The notes beneath the pieces are model-generated. The model saw only the letters and a program-made list of their open reading frames with translations. It had not been told where the DNA came from and did no database searches. A program made the position numbers and the translations under genes. From NCBI GenBank assembly GCA_012840755.1, contig DUWA01000148.1:1-11268 (forward strand): a DNA stretch of 11,268 bases, given 5' to 3'. Within the stretch, counting starts at the first letter, position 1. Each line of letters begins with the position of its first letter. Origin of the DNA: Mycoplasmatota bacterium (lineage in GTDB: Bacteria > Bacillota_I > Bacilli_A > RF39 > UBA660). This document shows positions 1 through 7,107 of this stretch, piece by piece.

Positions 1-18
1 AGAAAAAATATAATATAA

Positions 19-47
19 TTGTAAAAAAATATATAATAAGATATAAT
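19..47 (+). promoter_or_regulatory. Sigma-A-like promoter of the T-box/HD/valS operon
   Basis: A -35 TTGTAA (19-24) and a perfect -10 TATAAT (42-47) are separated by 17 bp. This puts the transcription start near 53-54, just before the first recognisable T-box element. Surrounding DNA is nearly pure A/T, so other TATAAT-like strings exist (for example 32-37), but only this pair has canonical spacing. Confidence 0.6.
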
Positions 48-53
48 AATAAA

Positions 54-264
54 AACGAAGAACTTGAGGAGTATATTAAATTATTATATAGAGAATTAGT
101 GTTTGGTGGAAACTAATTATTAATTTAATAGAATGTAGCAAGGGAGTTATATATTTGAAATAATAGTAGGGTATATCGTTAACTGCGTTAAAGTTTCAAG
201 GTGTAAAACATACACGAATTAAGGTGGTACCACGTAATCACGTCCTTATATGGACGTTTTTTTT
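54..264 (+). ncRNA. T-box riboswitch leader, valine type (specifier GUA)
   Basis: This tRNA-sensing leader should read the charging state of tRNA-Val and control transcription of the downstream genes. Stem I shows a perfect 10-bp helix (74-83 with 121-130). Above it lie an AGAGA bulge (90-94) and an apical helix (95-100 with 112-117) closing a loop that carries GGTG (105-108). On the 3' side the specifier loop reads GAAT-GTA-GCA, with GTA (a valine codon) at 135-137; this agrees with valS being in the operon. A middle stem pairs 155-160 with 194-199, and a small hairpin pairs 201-205 with 211-215. The conserved T-box TGGTACCACG is at 225-234, where uncharged tRNA 3' ends would pair. Flanking bases (about 212-221 with 235-243) can form the antiterminator, which competes with the terminator at 240-264. 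Confidence 0.93.
240..264 (+). terminator. T-box-controlled intrinsic terminator
   Basis: The inverted repeat ACGTCC (240-245) / GGACGT (252-257) around a 6-nt loop is followed by a run of eight T (257-264). Its 5' arm overlaps the bases needed for the antiterminator, as expected for a T-box switch. It ends 18 nt before the first start codon. Confidence 0.88.
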
Positions 265-282
265 ATATATTGGAGGTTTAAA

Positions 283-1029
283 ATGATAGAAGAATTTAAC
301 AATTATATAAAAGCTTATGATATAAATGACAAAAAAATAAAATTGAAATATGATCACTCATTTAGAGTTATGGAAAGAAGTGGTGAACTTGCACGAAAAT
401 TAGATTTAAGTGTGAGTGATGTAGAACTTGCAAAATTGATAGGACTACTTCATGATTTTGGAAGATTCGAACAACAAAAAATTTACAAAACATTCGATGA
501 CCATTTATCAATAGACCATGCAAATTATTCAGTAGATATTTTATTTGAAAATAATGAAATAAGAAAATATATTACTGACAGTAAGTATGATAATATTATA
601 AAAGCTGCAATAAAAAATCATAATAAATTTTCTATAGAAGAAGGATTAAATAATATAGAAAAACTACATGCAAAAATAATAAGAGATGCAGATAAAATGG
701 ATATCTTATATGCCATTGCCTACCCGCGCACTATAAATATAAAAGATACTGAAGAAGATATATCGAAAGAAGTGTTAGAGGAATTTAATAATAAAACTAC
801 AATAACAATTCCAAATGTTAAAAATTCAAACGATAAAATTTTAATGTATTTAGCTTTGATATATGATATAAATTATATATATAGTATCGAATATATTATG
901 GACAATAAAATATTGGAAAAAATATTTAATAGAATTAATAACAAAGAAAAATTTAAAAAATATTTTACATGTATTAATGAATACATGGCTGAAATTTATG
1001 AAAGAGGGGAAATATATGTTAAACACTAA
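283..1029 (+). CDS. HD-domain hydrolase, first gene of the valS operon
   Basis: A 248-residue predicted soluble metal-dependent phosphohydrolase of the HD superfamily. The conserved pattern is visible: H25 (YDHSFRV), the H57-D58 doublet in [11 protein letters not shown]79 (SIDHANYS), the KNH segment around residue 130 and RDADKMD further on. The combination LLHD-GRFEQ ... DH ... RDADK-D matches an uncharacterised HD family common in Bacillota; its substrate is unknown and I do not assign one. ATG 283 is chosen because GGAGG (272-276) lies 6 nt upstream. A longer frame opening at 250 would begin inside the T-box terminator and is rejected. The last 14 bases overlap valS, so the two are co-transcribed and probably translationally coupled, and both should respond to valine-tRNA charging. 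The C-terminal third is Lys/Asn/Ile rich with no further motif. Confidence 0.85.
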   Translation: MIEEFNNYIKAYDINDKKIKLKYDHSFRVMERSGELARKLDLSVSDVELAKLIGLLHDFGRFEQQKIYKTFDDHLSIDHANYSVDILFENNEIRKYITDSKYDNIIKAAIKNHNKFSIEEGLNNIEKLHAKIIRDADKMDILYAIAYPRTINIKDTEEDISKEVLEEFNNKTTITIPNVKNSNDKILMYLALIYDINYIYSIEYIMDNKILEKIFNRINNKEKFKKYFTCINEYMAEIYERGEIYVKH

Positions 1030-3571
1030 GTATAATCATTTAGAAATTGAAAAAAATAAATATGAGAACTGGCTTGATTCAGGATACTTTAAAAGTGGAG
1101 ATTTATCAAAAAAGTCTTTTGCTATAGTAATACCTCCACCAAACGTAACTGGAAAATTACACCTAGGTCATGCATGGAATGTATCAATACAAGATATAAT
1201 AATAAGATATAAAAGAATGGATGGTTATGATACATTGTGGTTACCAGGTATGGATCATGCTGGTATCGCAACTCAGACTAAGGTTGATAAAAAATTAAAA
1301 GATATGGGATATAATCCTCGCGAAATGGACAGAGAAGAATGGATGAAGTGTGCTTGGGAATGGAAAGAGGAATATGCGAAAAACATTCATGAGCAATGGT
1401 CTAAACTAGGTGTTAGTCTAGATTATTCAAAAGAAAGATTTACTTTAGATGAAGGATTAAGTAATGCTGTAAATCATGTGTTTATCACATTATATAATCA
1501 AGGATTAATATATAGAGGAGAAAGAATAATAAACTGGGATCCAGAAGCAATGACAGCACTTTCTAGTGAAGAGGTTATATATAAAGATATTGAGGGAGCT
1601 TTTTATCACTTAAAATACATGATAGAAGATTCATCCGAGTTTTTAGAAGTTGCTACTACTAGACCAGAAACTTTATTTGGAGATACTGCTGTTGCAGTAA
1701 ATCCAAAAGATGAAAGATATAAGAATTTAATTGGCAAAAACGTTATTTTACCAATTGTTGGAAAAAGGATTCCGGTTATAGCTGATGAGTATGCTGATCC
1801 AGAATTTGGAACAGGTGTAGTAAAAATCACTCCAGCACATGATCCAAATGATTTTGAAGTAGGAAACAGACATAACCTTGAAAGAATAAATGTAATGAAT
1901 AAAGATGGAACAATGAATGAAAATGCATTCATGTATAAAGGATTAGATAGATTTGAGTGTAGAGATAAATTAGTAAAGGAATTAGAAAAACAAAATTTAT
2001 TGATTAAAATAGAAAAAATGATTCATTCTGTAGGACATTCAGAAAGAACAGATGCAATGGTTGAACCTTATTTGTCTAAACAGTGGTTCGTTAAAATGAG
2101 ACCGCTTGCTGATAAAGTATTAGAAAATCAAAAAACTGACGGTAAAGTAAATTTTGTTCCTGAAAGATTTGAGAAGATTCTTAATCATTGGATGGAAATA
2201 TCTCATGATTGGTGTATCTCACGTCAATTATGGTGGGGACATAGAATTCCTGCTTGGTATAAAGATGATAAAATATATGTTGGTTTTGAAAAACCAGAAG
2301 AAGAAGGATGGATACAAGATCCTGATGTACTAGATACATGGTTTTCATCAGCTCTTTGGCCATATAGTACTTTAGGGTGGCCAAACAAAACAGATTTATT
2401 AGAAAGATATTATCCGAATAATTGTTTAGTAACAGCATATGATATAATTCCTTTTTGGGTATGCCGTATGGTTTTTACAGGATTATATTTTATGGATAAT
2501 AGACCGTTTAATGATTGCATTATACATGGGCTTATTAGAGATAAAGATGGACGAAAAATGTCTAAATCATTAGGAAATGGTATTGATCCTATGGATGTTA
2601 TAGAAAAATATGGTTGTGATTCTTTAAGATTTTTCTTAACTACATCAACAGCATCAGGTTCCGATTTACGATATGATGAAGAAAAGGTTAAATCAACATG
2701 GAATTTTATTAATAAATTATGGAATGCATCTAGGTATGTTTTGATGAATTTAGAAAATTTTAAAAAGGAAGATTTTACTCTTGATAATCTTACAATTAGT
2801 GATAAATGGATATTATCTAAACTTAATAAAACTATTGAAAAAGTAAGAAAAAATATGGATAATTATGATTTTAATTTAGTTGGATCAGATCTTTATGGAT
2901 TTACTTGGAACGATTTTTGTGATTGGTACATTGAACTTTCAAAAACAAATTTAAATAATACTACTAAATCAGTTCTGATATTAGTATTAACTGATATCCT
3001 TAAAATGTTACATCCATTTATGCCTTATGTAACTGAAGAAATTTTCCAAAAACTAAATAGTGAGGAAAAATCTATTATGATTAGCTCATACCCAATTTTT
3101 GACAAAAATTATTTATTCGAAAAAGAAGAAAAAGAACTTGAAATATTAATTGAATTAATAACTAAAGTAAGAAGGATTAAATTAGAAAACAATATTAATG
3201 ATTTTTATTTAGTTCATGATAAAAATAATATTATTGTTAATAATAGTAATATATTAAAAAAATTTATTAAAGTTGAAGAAGAAAAAATAATTGATAAAAA
3301 TGAATTTAACATTAATAATCTAGATTATGTTAGTTTAGCAATTAATAATTCTATAATTGATATCTTTTATGATGGAACTAATAATAAAAAACAGGAATTG
3401 GAAAATCTTTTAAAAGAAAAAGAAAGATTAATTAAATCGATAGAAAGAAGAAAAAAATTATTATCGAATGAAGGATATGTTAATAAAGCGCCAGCAAATA
3501 TTGTTGAAAACGAAAAAAACTCTTTAATAAAAGAAGAAAAAGAGTTAGAAATTATAATTGCTAAATTATAA
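1016..3571 (+). CDS. valS: Valine--tRNA ligase (ValRS)
   Basis: An 851-residue cytoplasmic class I aminoacyl-tRNA synthetase charging tRNA-Val; the length is close to the usual ~880 of Bacillota. The class I signature HLGH is at residues 49-52 in [13 protein letters not shown], and KMSKS is at 514-518 followed by LGN. The CP1 editing domain, which hydrolyses mischarged Thr-tRNA-Val, is indicated by [17 protein letters not shown] near residue 213 and the later [19 protein letters not shown]. The anticodon-binding domain follows (about 600-740). The final ~60 residues are a Lys/Glu-rich coiled coil, as in ValRS, ending [11 protein letters not shown]... The start ATG 1016 has AGAGGGGA (1003-1010) just upstream; an ATG at 977 in the same frame would add 13 residues without a good site. 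Residues about 700-780 are unusually Asn/Ile/Lys rich, consistent with AT drift. The T-box upstream of the operon has a valine specifier, supporting the assignment. Confidence 0.98.
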   Translation: MLNTKYNHLEIEKNKYENWLDSGYFKSGDLSKKSFAIVIPPPNVTGKLHLGHAWNVSIQDIIIRYKRMDGYDTLWLPGMDHAGIATQTKVDKKLKDMGYNPREMDREEWMKCAWEWKEEYAKNIHEQWSKLGVSLDYSKERFTLDEGLSNAVNHVFITLYNQGLIYRGERIINWDPEAMTALSSEEVIYKDIEGAFYHLKYMIEDSSEFLEVATTRPETLFGDTAVAVNPKDERYKNLIGKNVILPIVGKRIPVIADEYADPEFGTGVVKITPAHDPNDFEVGNRHNLERINVMNKDGTMNENAFMYKGLDRFECRDKLVKELEKQNLLIKIEKMIHSVGHSERTDAMVEPYLSKQWFVKMRPLADKVLENQKTDGKVNFVPERFEKILNHWMEISHDWCISRQLWWGHRIPAWYKDDKIYVGFEKPEEEGWIQDPDVLDTWFSSALWPYSTLGWPNKTDLLERYYPNNCLVTAYDIIPFWVCRMVFTGLYFMDNRPFNDCIIHGLIRDKDGRKMSKSLGNGIDPMDVIEKYGCDSLRFFLTTSTASGSDLRYDEEKVKSTWNFINKLWNASRYVLMNLENFKKEDFTLDNLTISDKWILSKLNKTIEKVRKNMDNYDFNLVGSDLYGFTWNDFCDWYIELSKTNLNNTTKSVLILVLTDILKMLHPFMPYVTEEIFQKLNSEEKSIMISSYPIFDKNYLFEKEEKELEILIELITKVRRIKLENNINDFYLVHDKNNIIVNNSNILKKFIKVEEEKIIDKNEFNINNLDYVSLAINNSIIDIFYDGTNNKKQELENLLKEKERLIKSIERRKKLLSNEGYVNKAPANIVENEKNSLIKEEKELEIIIAKL

Positions 3572-3588
3572 TTTTTACTCTTTTTTAT
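3537..3588 (+). terminator. Intrinsic terminator of the HD/valS operon
   Basis: A two-part hairpin: AAAGAGT (3539-3545) pairs with ACTCTTT (3577-3583), and inside it an 11-bp perfect helix pairs 3549-3559 with 3564-3574 around a GCTA loop. A T-rich tail runs 3581-3590. The valS stop codon (3569-3571) lies inside the stem. Confidence 0.8.
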
Positions 3589-3589
3589 T

Positions 3590-3619
3590 TTGTATAAAAA
3601 CTAAAAACATGTAGATAAT
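3590..3619 (+). promoter_or_regulatory. Possible promoter of the intact pilin gene
   Basis: TTGTAT (3590-3595) and GATAAT (3614-3619) are separated by 18 bp and would give a leader of about 50 nt before ATG 3676. The preceding terminator implies that a new promoter is needed here. The boxes are imperfect and the region is AT-rich, so the exact choice is uncertain. Confidence 0.35.
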
Positions 3620-3675
3620 AAAAATGATTAGTATAAGAATTAACGAAAGTTTTTTCTTGGGAAAAGGAGGGAATT

Positions 3676-4119
3676 ATGAGAACAACTAAAGGTTTCACAC
3701 TAATCGAATTACTTGCAGTTATTGTTATTTTGGCGATTATAGCTTTAATTGCAACACCAGTAGTACTTGGAATTATCGATGATGCTAGAAAATCTGCTGC
3801 TGCGGATAGTGCATATGGGGTAATAAGTGCTGCTAAATTACACTTTGCAGAGACTCTATTAAATACTACAACCGCACCATCATTTACAGATGAAGAAGCA
3901 ACTACAGGGCGAGTTTTTACATGTGATGGCTCAACATGTAAATCAGCCGGAGATCCAGCAGTGACATTAAATATTGATGGTACAATTCCAGTAGGAACAC
4001 TAACATTATCCAGTTCAGGTGTAGTTAGTAGTACTGAATTAAAATTTAATGGTAAATACTGTTTTTCCATTACTAATGGTACAGTATCCAGAGATACAAC
4101 TACATGTGCTGCAACATAA
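3676..4119 (+). CDS. Type IV pilin-like protein, intact copy
   Basis: A 147-residue prepilin-like protein. It starts with a six-residue leader MRTTKG followed by FTLIELLAVIVILAIIALIA, the class III signal: cleavage and N-methylation by prepilin peptidase after G6, Glu at mature position 5, and a hydrophobic assembly helix. A small soluble domain follows, with cysteines at 83, 88, 129 and 144 that could form two disulfides. The Shine-Dalgarno AAGGAGGG (3664-3671) is one of the strongest in the window. A paralogue sharing the four cysteines and the NGKYCF-IT segment lies downstream. No prepilin peptidase, assembly ATPase or other pilus gene is present here, so partners must be elsewhere. The gene looks richer in GC than its neighbours. 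It could be a major or minor pilin or a pseudopilin; the exact role (adhesion, DNA uptake, secretion) is not visible. Confidence 0.88.
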   Translation: MRTTKGFTLIELLAVIVILAIIALIATPVVLGIIDDARKSAAADSAYGVISAAKLHFAETLLNTTTAPSFTDEEATTGRVFTCDGSTCKSAGDPAVTLNIDGTIPVGTLTLSSSGVVSSTELKFNGKYCFSITNGTVSRDTTTCAAT

Positions 4120-4127
4120 GTTAAAAT

Positions 4128-4167
4128 AGTTGACAAAAGTGCCATCACATTTTTGTTAACTTTTTTT
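4128..4167 (+). terminator. Intrinsic terminator of the intact pilin gene
   Basis: AGTTGACAAAAGTG (4128-4141) pairs with CACATTTTTGTTAACT (4146-4161) around a CCAT loop, with one G-U pair and a small bulge. T4161-T4167 follows. It begins 8 nt after the stop codon, so the next pilin copy should not be read from the first gene's promoter. Confidence 0.85.
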
Positions 4168-4190
4168 ACTTTACACATCAAAAATGCTAA

Positions 4191-4251
4191 TAGTCAACTA
4201 AAATTTAAAAAATGATAAAAAATGTCGAAAAATGTAGAATTATGTTGACTA
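4191..4251. repeat. Short inverted repeat TAGTCAAC / GTTGACTA
   Basis: TAGTCAAC (4191-4198) and GTTGACTA (4244-4251) are perfect 8-bp inverted copies separated by 45 bp. A third relative, TAGTTGAC, lies at 4127-4134 within the terminator arm, and 4193-4200 (GTCAACTA) is its reverse complement. The repeats frame the 10-bp-periodic array at 4213-4249. No function is assigned. Confidence 0.4.
4213..4249 (+). promoter_or_regulatory. Four-unit 10-bp-phased array resembling tandem Spo0A boxes
   Basis: Four heptamers recur at exact 10-bp steps: TGATAAA (4213), TGTCGAA (4223), TGTAGAA (4233) and TGTTGAC (4243). The second equals the 0A-box core TGTCGAA known from Bacillus; the third differs by one base and the fourth by two. 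Head-to-tail boxes with a 3-bp gap match how Spo0A dimers bind DNA. The array lies upstream of the start-less pilin copy. No spo0A gene is in the window, and the sequence is A-rich, so binding is inference. Confidence 0.35.
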
Positions 4252-4270
4252 CATAACTTTATTATGTTAT

Positions 4271-4672
4271 TTAATCGAACTTCTTGCGGTAATCGTAATT
4301 CTAGCTATTATTGCACTAATTGCTGCACCAGTAGTATTAGGAATTATTGATGATGCTAGAAGGTCTGCAGCTCAAGATAGTGCATTAGGTCTTGTTAGTG
4401 CTGCAAAATTACATTTTGCTGAAACATTAATGGGAACTGATAATGCTCCACAATTTGGAACAGATGAAACGATTCGTGAATTTAGTTGTGATGAGACTGC
4501 GTGTACAGCGGCAGCGGTTTCTGCAACATTAAGTTTAGATGGAACTGTTCCTTCTGGAAATTTTACTTTATCTGATGCAGGGAAAGTAAATGCTACAGGA
4601 TTGAAATTCAATGGTAAATATTGTTTTGCTATTACAGACAATAAAGTTGAACCTACTGGATCTGGATGCTAA
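4271..4672 (+). pseudogene. Second type IV pilin copy lacking its start and prepilin leader
   Basis: The frame from 4271 to the stop at 4670-4672 encodes 133 residues beginning LIELLAVIVILAIIALIAAPVVLGIIDDARRSAA. This aligns without gaps from residue 9 of the intact pilin through its N-terminal helix, and the four cysteines (C-x4-C, KYC, final C) are conserved. The leader, the G-F cleavage site and the start codon are missing. Reading back in frame there is no ATG, GTG or TTG before the stop at 4235-4237, and the first internal ATG (4430) falls after the hydrophobic helix. An ATG at 4264 is out of frame by one base. The copies differ at many third codon positions, so this is an old duplicate kept under protein-level selection, not a recent one. 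It has its own terminator. It may be a freshly broken gene, a silent donor cassette for the intact copy, or an assembly artefact. Confidence 0.7.
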
Positions 4673-4697
4673 AAACGAAGAGATTCGTTTTTTTTTT
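4671..4697 (+). terminator. Intrinsic terminator of the second pilin copy
   Basis: AAAAACGAA (4671-4679), a GAGA loop and TTCGTTTTT (4684-4692) form a 9-bp stem followed by more T to 4697. The stop codon TAA (4670-4672) overlaps the 5' arm. Confidence 0.85.
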
Positions 4698-4708
4698 ACT
4701 CTATATTA

Positions 4709-4736
4709 AAAAATATATCATTTGATATGTTTTTTT
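4709..4736 (+). terminator. Second terminator-like hairpin before lepA
   Basis: The A-rich arm ending at 4719 pairs with the arm beginning at 4724 (AATATATC / GATATGTT) around an ATTT loop, and T4730-T4736 follows. The A-run before the 5' arm would make it a terminator on the minus strand too. It is weak (almost only A-T pairs) and directly abuts the lepA -10 box, so it could instead affect the promoter. Confidence 0.45.
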
Positions 4737-4744
4737 GTTATAAT
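4736..4744 (+). promoter_or_regulatory. Extended -10 promoter of lepA
   Basis: TGTTATAAT (4736-4744) is a perfect extended -10 (TG-N-TATAAT). No good -35 lies 16-18 bp upstream, where the hairpin arm sits. The start of transcription would be near 4750-4751, giving a leader of about 10 nt that may begin within the Shine-Dalgarno AGGTGA (4750-4755). Confidence 0.45.
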
Positions 4745-4760
4745 GTAATAGGTGAATTCA

Positions 4761-6560
4761 ATGAAAAAAGACAATATAAGAAATTTTTCTATAATTGCTC
4801 ATATAGATCACGGTAAAAGTACACTTGCTGATAGAATCTTGGAAGTGACAGGTGCTATTACAGATAGAGAAAAACAAGAGCAACTTTTAGACAATATGGA
4901 TATAGAGCGTGAACGTGGAATAACAATTAAATTAAATGCTATACAATTAAAATATAATTATAAAGACGAGGATTATATACTTCATTTAATAGATACCCCA
5001 GGTCATGTTGATTTTACGTATGAGGTTTCTAGAAGTTTAGCAGCTTGTGAGGGAGCAATATTAGTTGTTGATGCAGCTCAAGGTATAGAGGCCCAAACCT
5101 TAGCGAACTTATATTTAGCGCTTGAAAATGATTTAACAGTTATACCTGTTATTAATAAAATAGATTTACCTAATGCTGACCCTGAAAAAGTTAAAAAAGA
5201 ACTAATGGATACATTAGGTTTTAAGGAAGATGAAATTGTTTTAACAAGTGCAAAAAATGGAATAGGTATAAAAGAGTTAGTTGAGACTATTATAGAAAAA
5301 GTGCCTTCCCCAGAAGGAGATAGTAAAAATAAACTTCAAGGATTAATATTTGATAGTTTTTATGATCCCTATAAAGGAGCAGTTATTTTAATAAGAATAA
5401 TAAATGGCAAAGTAAAAGTAGGAGATAAAATTAAAATGATGTCGACAGGTGCTGTTTATGAAATTACAGAAATTAGTGTTCATAATCCGAAAGAGATTAA
5501 AAAGAGTGAACTTGTTTCTGGTGAGGTAGGTTATATCTCTGGCAGTATAAAAAGTATTAGCGATGTTAAAGTAGGAGATACTATCACACTTATAGATAAT
5601 CCTGCTACTGAATCATTACCTGGTTATAGGCCTATGAAACCAATGGTCTTTTGTGGACTTTATCCAATAGAGACTTCTAAGTATCCAGAACTTAGAGAAG
5701 CATTAGAAAAGTTAAAATTAAACGACGCATCGTTAGAGTTTGAACCAGAAACATCTAAGGCATTAGGTTTTGGTTTTAGATGTGGATTTTTAGGATTATT
5801 ACATATGGAAATAATTCAAGAAAGAATAGAACGAGAATTTAAAATAGATTTAATTGCGACAAGTCCTTCTGTTATTTATGAAGTAACACTTACAGACAAA
5901 TCAGTTATAAATATAGATAGTCCGGTTAAAATGCCTGATAGGCAACGAATTTTAGATATTAAAGAACCATATATAAGAACTAATATTTTTGTTCCAAGTA
6001 GTTATATAGGTGCGATTATGGAACTTTGTCAGGATAAACGTGGTAATTACGTATCAATGGAATATTTAGATCAAACTAGAGTAAATATTCATTATGAAAT
6101 TCCACTTTCTGAAATAGTATATGATTTTTTTGATAGATTAAAATCTAGTACCAAAGGTTATGCATCATTTGATTATGAAATTATTGGTTATAAGAGTAGT
6201 GATTTAGTAAAAATGGATATACTATTAAATGGAGATATAGTTGATGCCCTAAGTGTAATAGTTCATAAAGACTTTGCTTATAAACGTGGGAAAGCTGTTG
6301 TTGAATCTTTAAGAAAATTAATACCAAGACAACAATTTGAAGTTCCAATTCAAGCTAGTATTGGAAATAAGGTTATAGCAAGAGCAGATGTAAAAGCCGT
6401 TAGAAAAGATGTACTTGCAAAATGTTATGGTGGAGACGTATCTCGTAAAAGAAAACTTTTAGAAAAACAAAAGGAAGGAAAGAAGAGAATGAAAATGGTA
6501 GGTAATGTTGAAATACCACAAGAAGCCTTCTTATCAGTCCTAAGTATGGAGGAAGAATGA
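4761..6560 (+). CDS. lepA: Elongation factor 4 (LepA) GTPase
   Basis: A 599-residue translational GTPase, the family's normal length, acting on ribosomes (back-translocation and/or initiation and assembly roles are reported for the family). G motifs are clear: G1 AHIDHGKST at residues 13-21, the switch [11 protein letters not shown]3 DTPGHVDF, G4 NKID and G5 SAKNG. The LepA-specific C-terminal end is present ([23 protein letters not shown]... ending EAFLSVL). ATG 4761 is chosen because AGGTGA (4750-4755) is 5 nt upstream; a GTG at 4752 would add three residues but lies inside that site. The stop TGA overlaps the start of the next gene (ATGA), and the following in-frame codon is TAA, giving tandem stops. 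lepA close to hemW is the arrangement known from Bacillus. Confidence 0.98.
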   Translation: MKKDNIRNFSIIAHIDHGKSTLADRILEVTGAITDREKQEQLLDNMDIERERGITIKLNAIQLKYNYKDEDYILHLIDTPGHVDFTYEVSRSLAACEGAILVVDAAQGIEAQTLANLYLALENDLTVIPVINKIDLPNADPEKVKKELMDTLGFKEDEIVLTSAKNGIGIKELVETIIEKVPSPEGDSKNKLQGLIFDSFYDPYKGAVILIRIINGKVKVGDKIKMMSTGAVYEITEISVHNPKEIKKSELVSGEVGYISGSIKSISDVKVGDTITLIDNPATESLPGYRPMKPMVFCGLYPIETSKYPELREALEKLKLNDASLEFEPETSKALGFGFRCGFLGLLHMEIIQERIEREFKIDLIATSPSVIYEVTLTDKSVINIDSPVKMPDRQRILDIKEPYIRTNIFVPSSYIGAIMELCQDKRGNYVSMEYLDQTRVNIHYEIPLSEIVYDFFDRLKSSTKGYASFDYEIIGYKSSDLVKMDILLNGDIVDALSVIVHKDFAYKRGKAVVESLRKLIPRQQFEVPIQASIGNKVIARADVKAVRKDVLAKCYGGDVSRKRKLLEKQKEGKKRMKMVGNVEIPQEAFLSVLSMEEE

Positions 6561-7027
6561 TAAACGACGAAGAAAGATTACGTAGAGTAATGCGAGTTGC
6601 AGATTTGGTAGAATCTGGAATGAGTGTTAGAAATATTTCAAAATATCTTACTGAAAATGAGTTTAAAATTAGTGTTGATACGATACTTAAATACATCACA
6701 AGAATTAAGGACATAGATATAAATAGATATAATAAGATAAAAGCAATTCAAGAAAGTAACAAACCTAAAACAGTTAGAAACAGTGTGGATGTCCAAAAAA
6801 GGGTAAAAAGGGTTGTTGAGTTATTAGTTCATGGTTGCACTATAGATGAAATTGCAATTGAATTAGATGAAAAACCATTAACTATATATAGAGATATAAG
6901 AAAAAGAGTTAATTATTTAACGCCAAACGAGATGAAAAAATTAGGCTTTGGTTTAGAAGAACTCGAAATAATTGATAAAACACTTGAAAAACATAGTAGA
7001 GATAATTTAAAAAGAAAACTCAAATAA
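6557..7027 (+). CDS. SpoIIID-like regulator with two helix-turn-helix modules
   Basis: A 156-residue basic cytoplasmic protein, probably DNA-binding. Residues 76-156 resemble the sporulation regulator SpoIIID: an opening [20 protein letters not shown], a recognition-helix-like segment at about 95-118, then Thr-Pro-Asn and a long helix ending in a basic tail ([11 protein letters not shown]). Residues 7-50 look like a second copy of the same module ([20 protein letters not shown], then a turn and [13 protein letters not shown]). SpoIIID itself is about 90 residues with a single module, so this seems a duplicated or fused form. ATG 6557 shares ATGA with the lepA stop and has GGAGGA (6548-6553), so translation is coupled. 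A terminator follows at once, making lepA and this gene a two-gene operon. The family call is from remembered sequence similarity and is moderate; targets are unknown. Confidence 0.6.
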   Translation: MINDEERLRRVMRVADLVESGMSVRNISKYLTENEFKISVDTILKYITRIKDIDINRYNKIKAIQESNKPKTVRNSVDVQKRVKRVVELLVHGCTIDEIAIELDEKPLTIYRDIRKRVNYLTPNEMKKLGFGLEELEIIDKTLEKHSRDNLKRKLK

Positions 7028-7043
7028 AATGAGTTTTCTTTTT
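7009..7043 (+). terminator. Intrinsic terminator of the lepA operon
   Basis: A 14-bp perfect stem pairs 7009-7022 (ending GAAAACTCA) with 7030-7043 (TGAGTTTTC then T). The loop (7023-7029) contains most of the stop codon TAA (7025-7027). Confidence 0.9.
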
Positions 7044-7054
7044 AAATGATAACA

Positions 7055-7083
7055 TTTACTTTAGGGCAGTTAAAGTGTATAAT
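7055..7083 (+). promoter_or_regulatory. Promoter of the hemW-HD-thyA-folA-tmk operon
   Basis: TTTACT (7055-7060) and a perfect TATAAT (7078-7083) are separated by 17 bp. The site lies just after the lepA-operon terminator and 25 nt before the hemW start, with an expected transcription start near 7090. Confidence 0.65.
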
Positions 7084-7107
7084 GTATTTAAAGAAAAGGT
7101 GATTTAA

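Noticed and set aside
250-282. Upstream start ATG 250 for the HD gene
   Set aside because: It lies in the loop and 3' arm of the T-box terminator, and translation would run through the T-tract. ATG 283 has a proper GGAGG site.
977-1015. Longer valS N-terminus from ATG 977
   Set aside because: There is no Shine-Dalgarno there, and ATG 1016 has AGAGGGGA at good spacing and gives the normal ValRS N-terminus.
4130-4158. Perfect -35 TTGACA at 4130-4135 as promoter for the second pilin copy
   Set aside because: There is no -10 at 16-18 bp, and the bases form the terminator stem of the first pilin. TTGACT at 4245-4250 likewise has only a poor TATTTA 17 bp on, inside the coding frame.
3585-4181. 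Minus-strand open frame of 198 codons across the intact pilin
   Set aside because: It is a mirror of the pilin coding strand, includes the terminator of that gene, and shows no recognisable family. The plus strand has a clear prepilin with a strong ribosome site.
4430-4672. Separate 80-residue gene starting at ATG 4430
   Set aside because: It is the C-terminal part of the truncated pilin copy; there is no ribosome binding site, and homology to the intact pilin extends upstream of this ATG.
6551-6563. Tandem TGA-TAA at the lepA end as a sign of UGA recoding
   Set aside because: UGG is the Trp codon everywhere and no gene has in-frame UGA, so the standard code applies. The TGA arises from the ATGA start-stop overlap.
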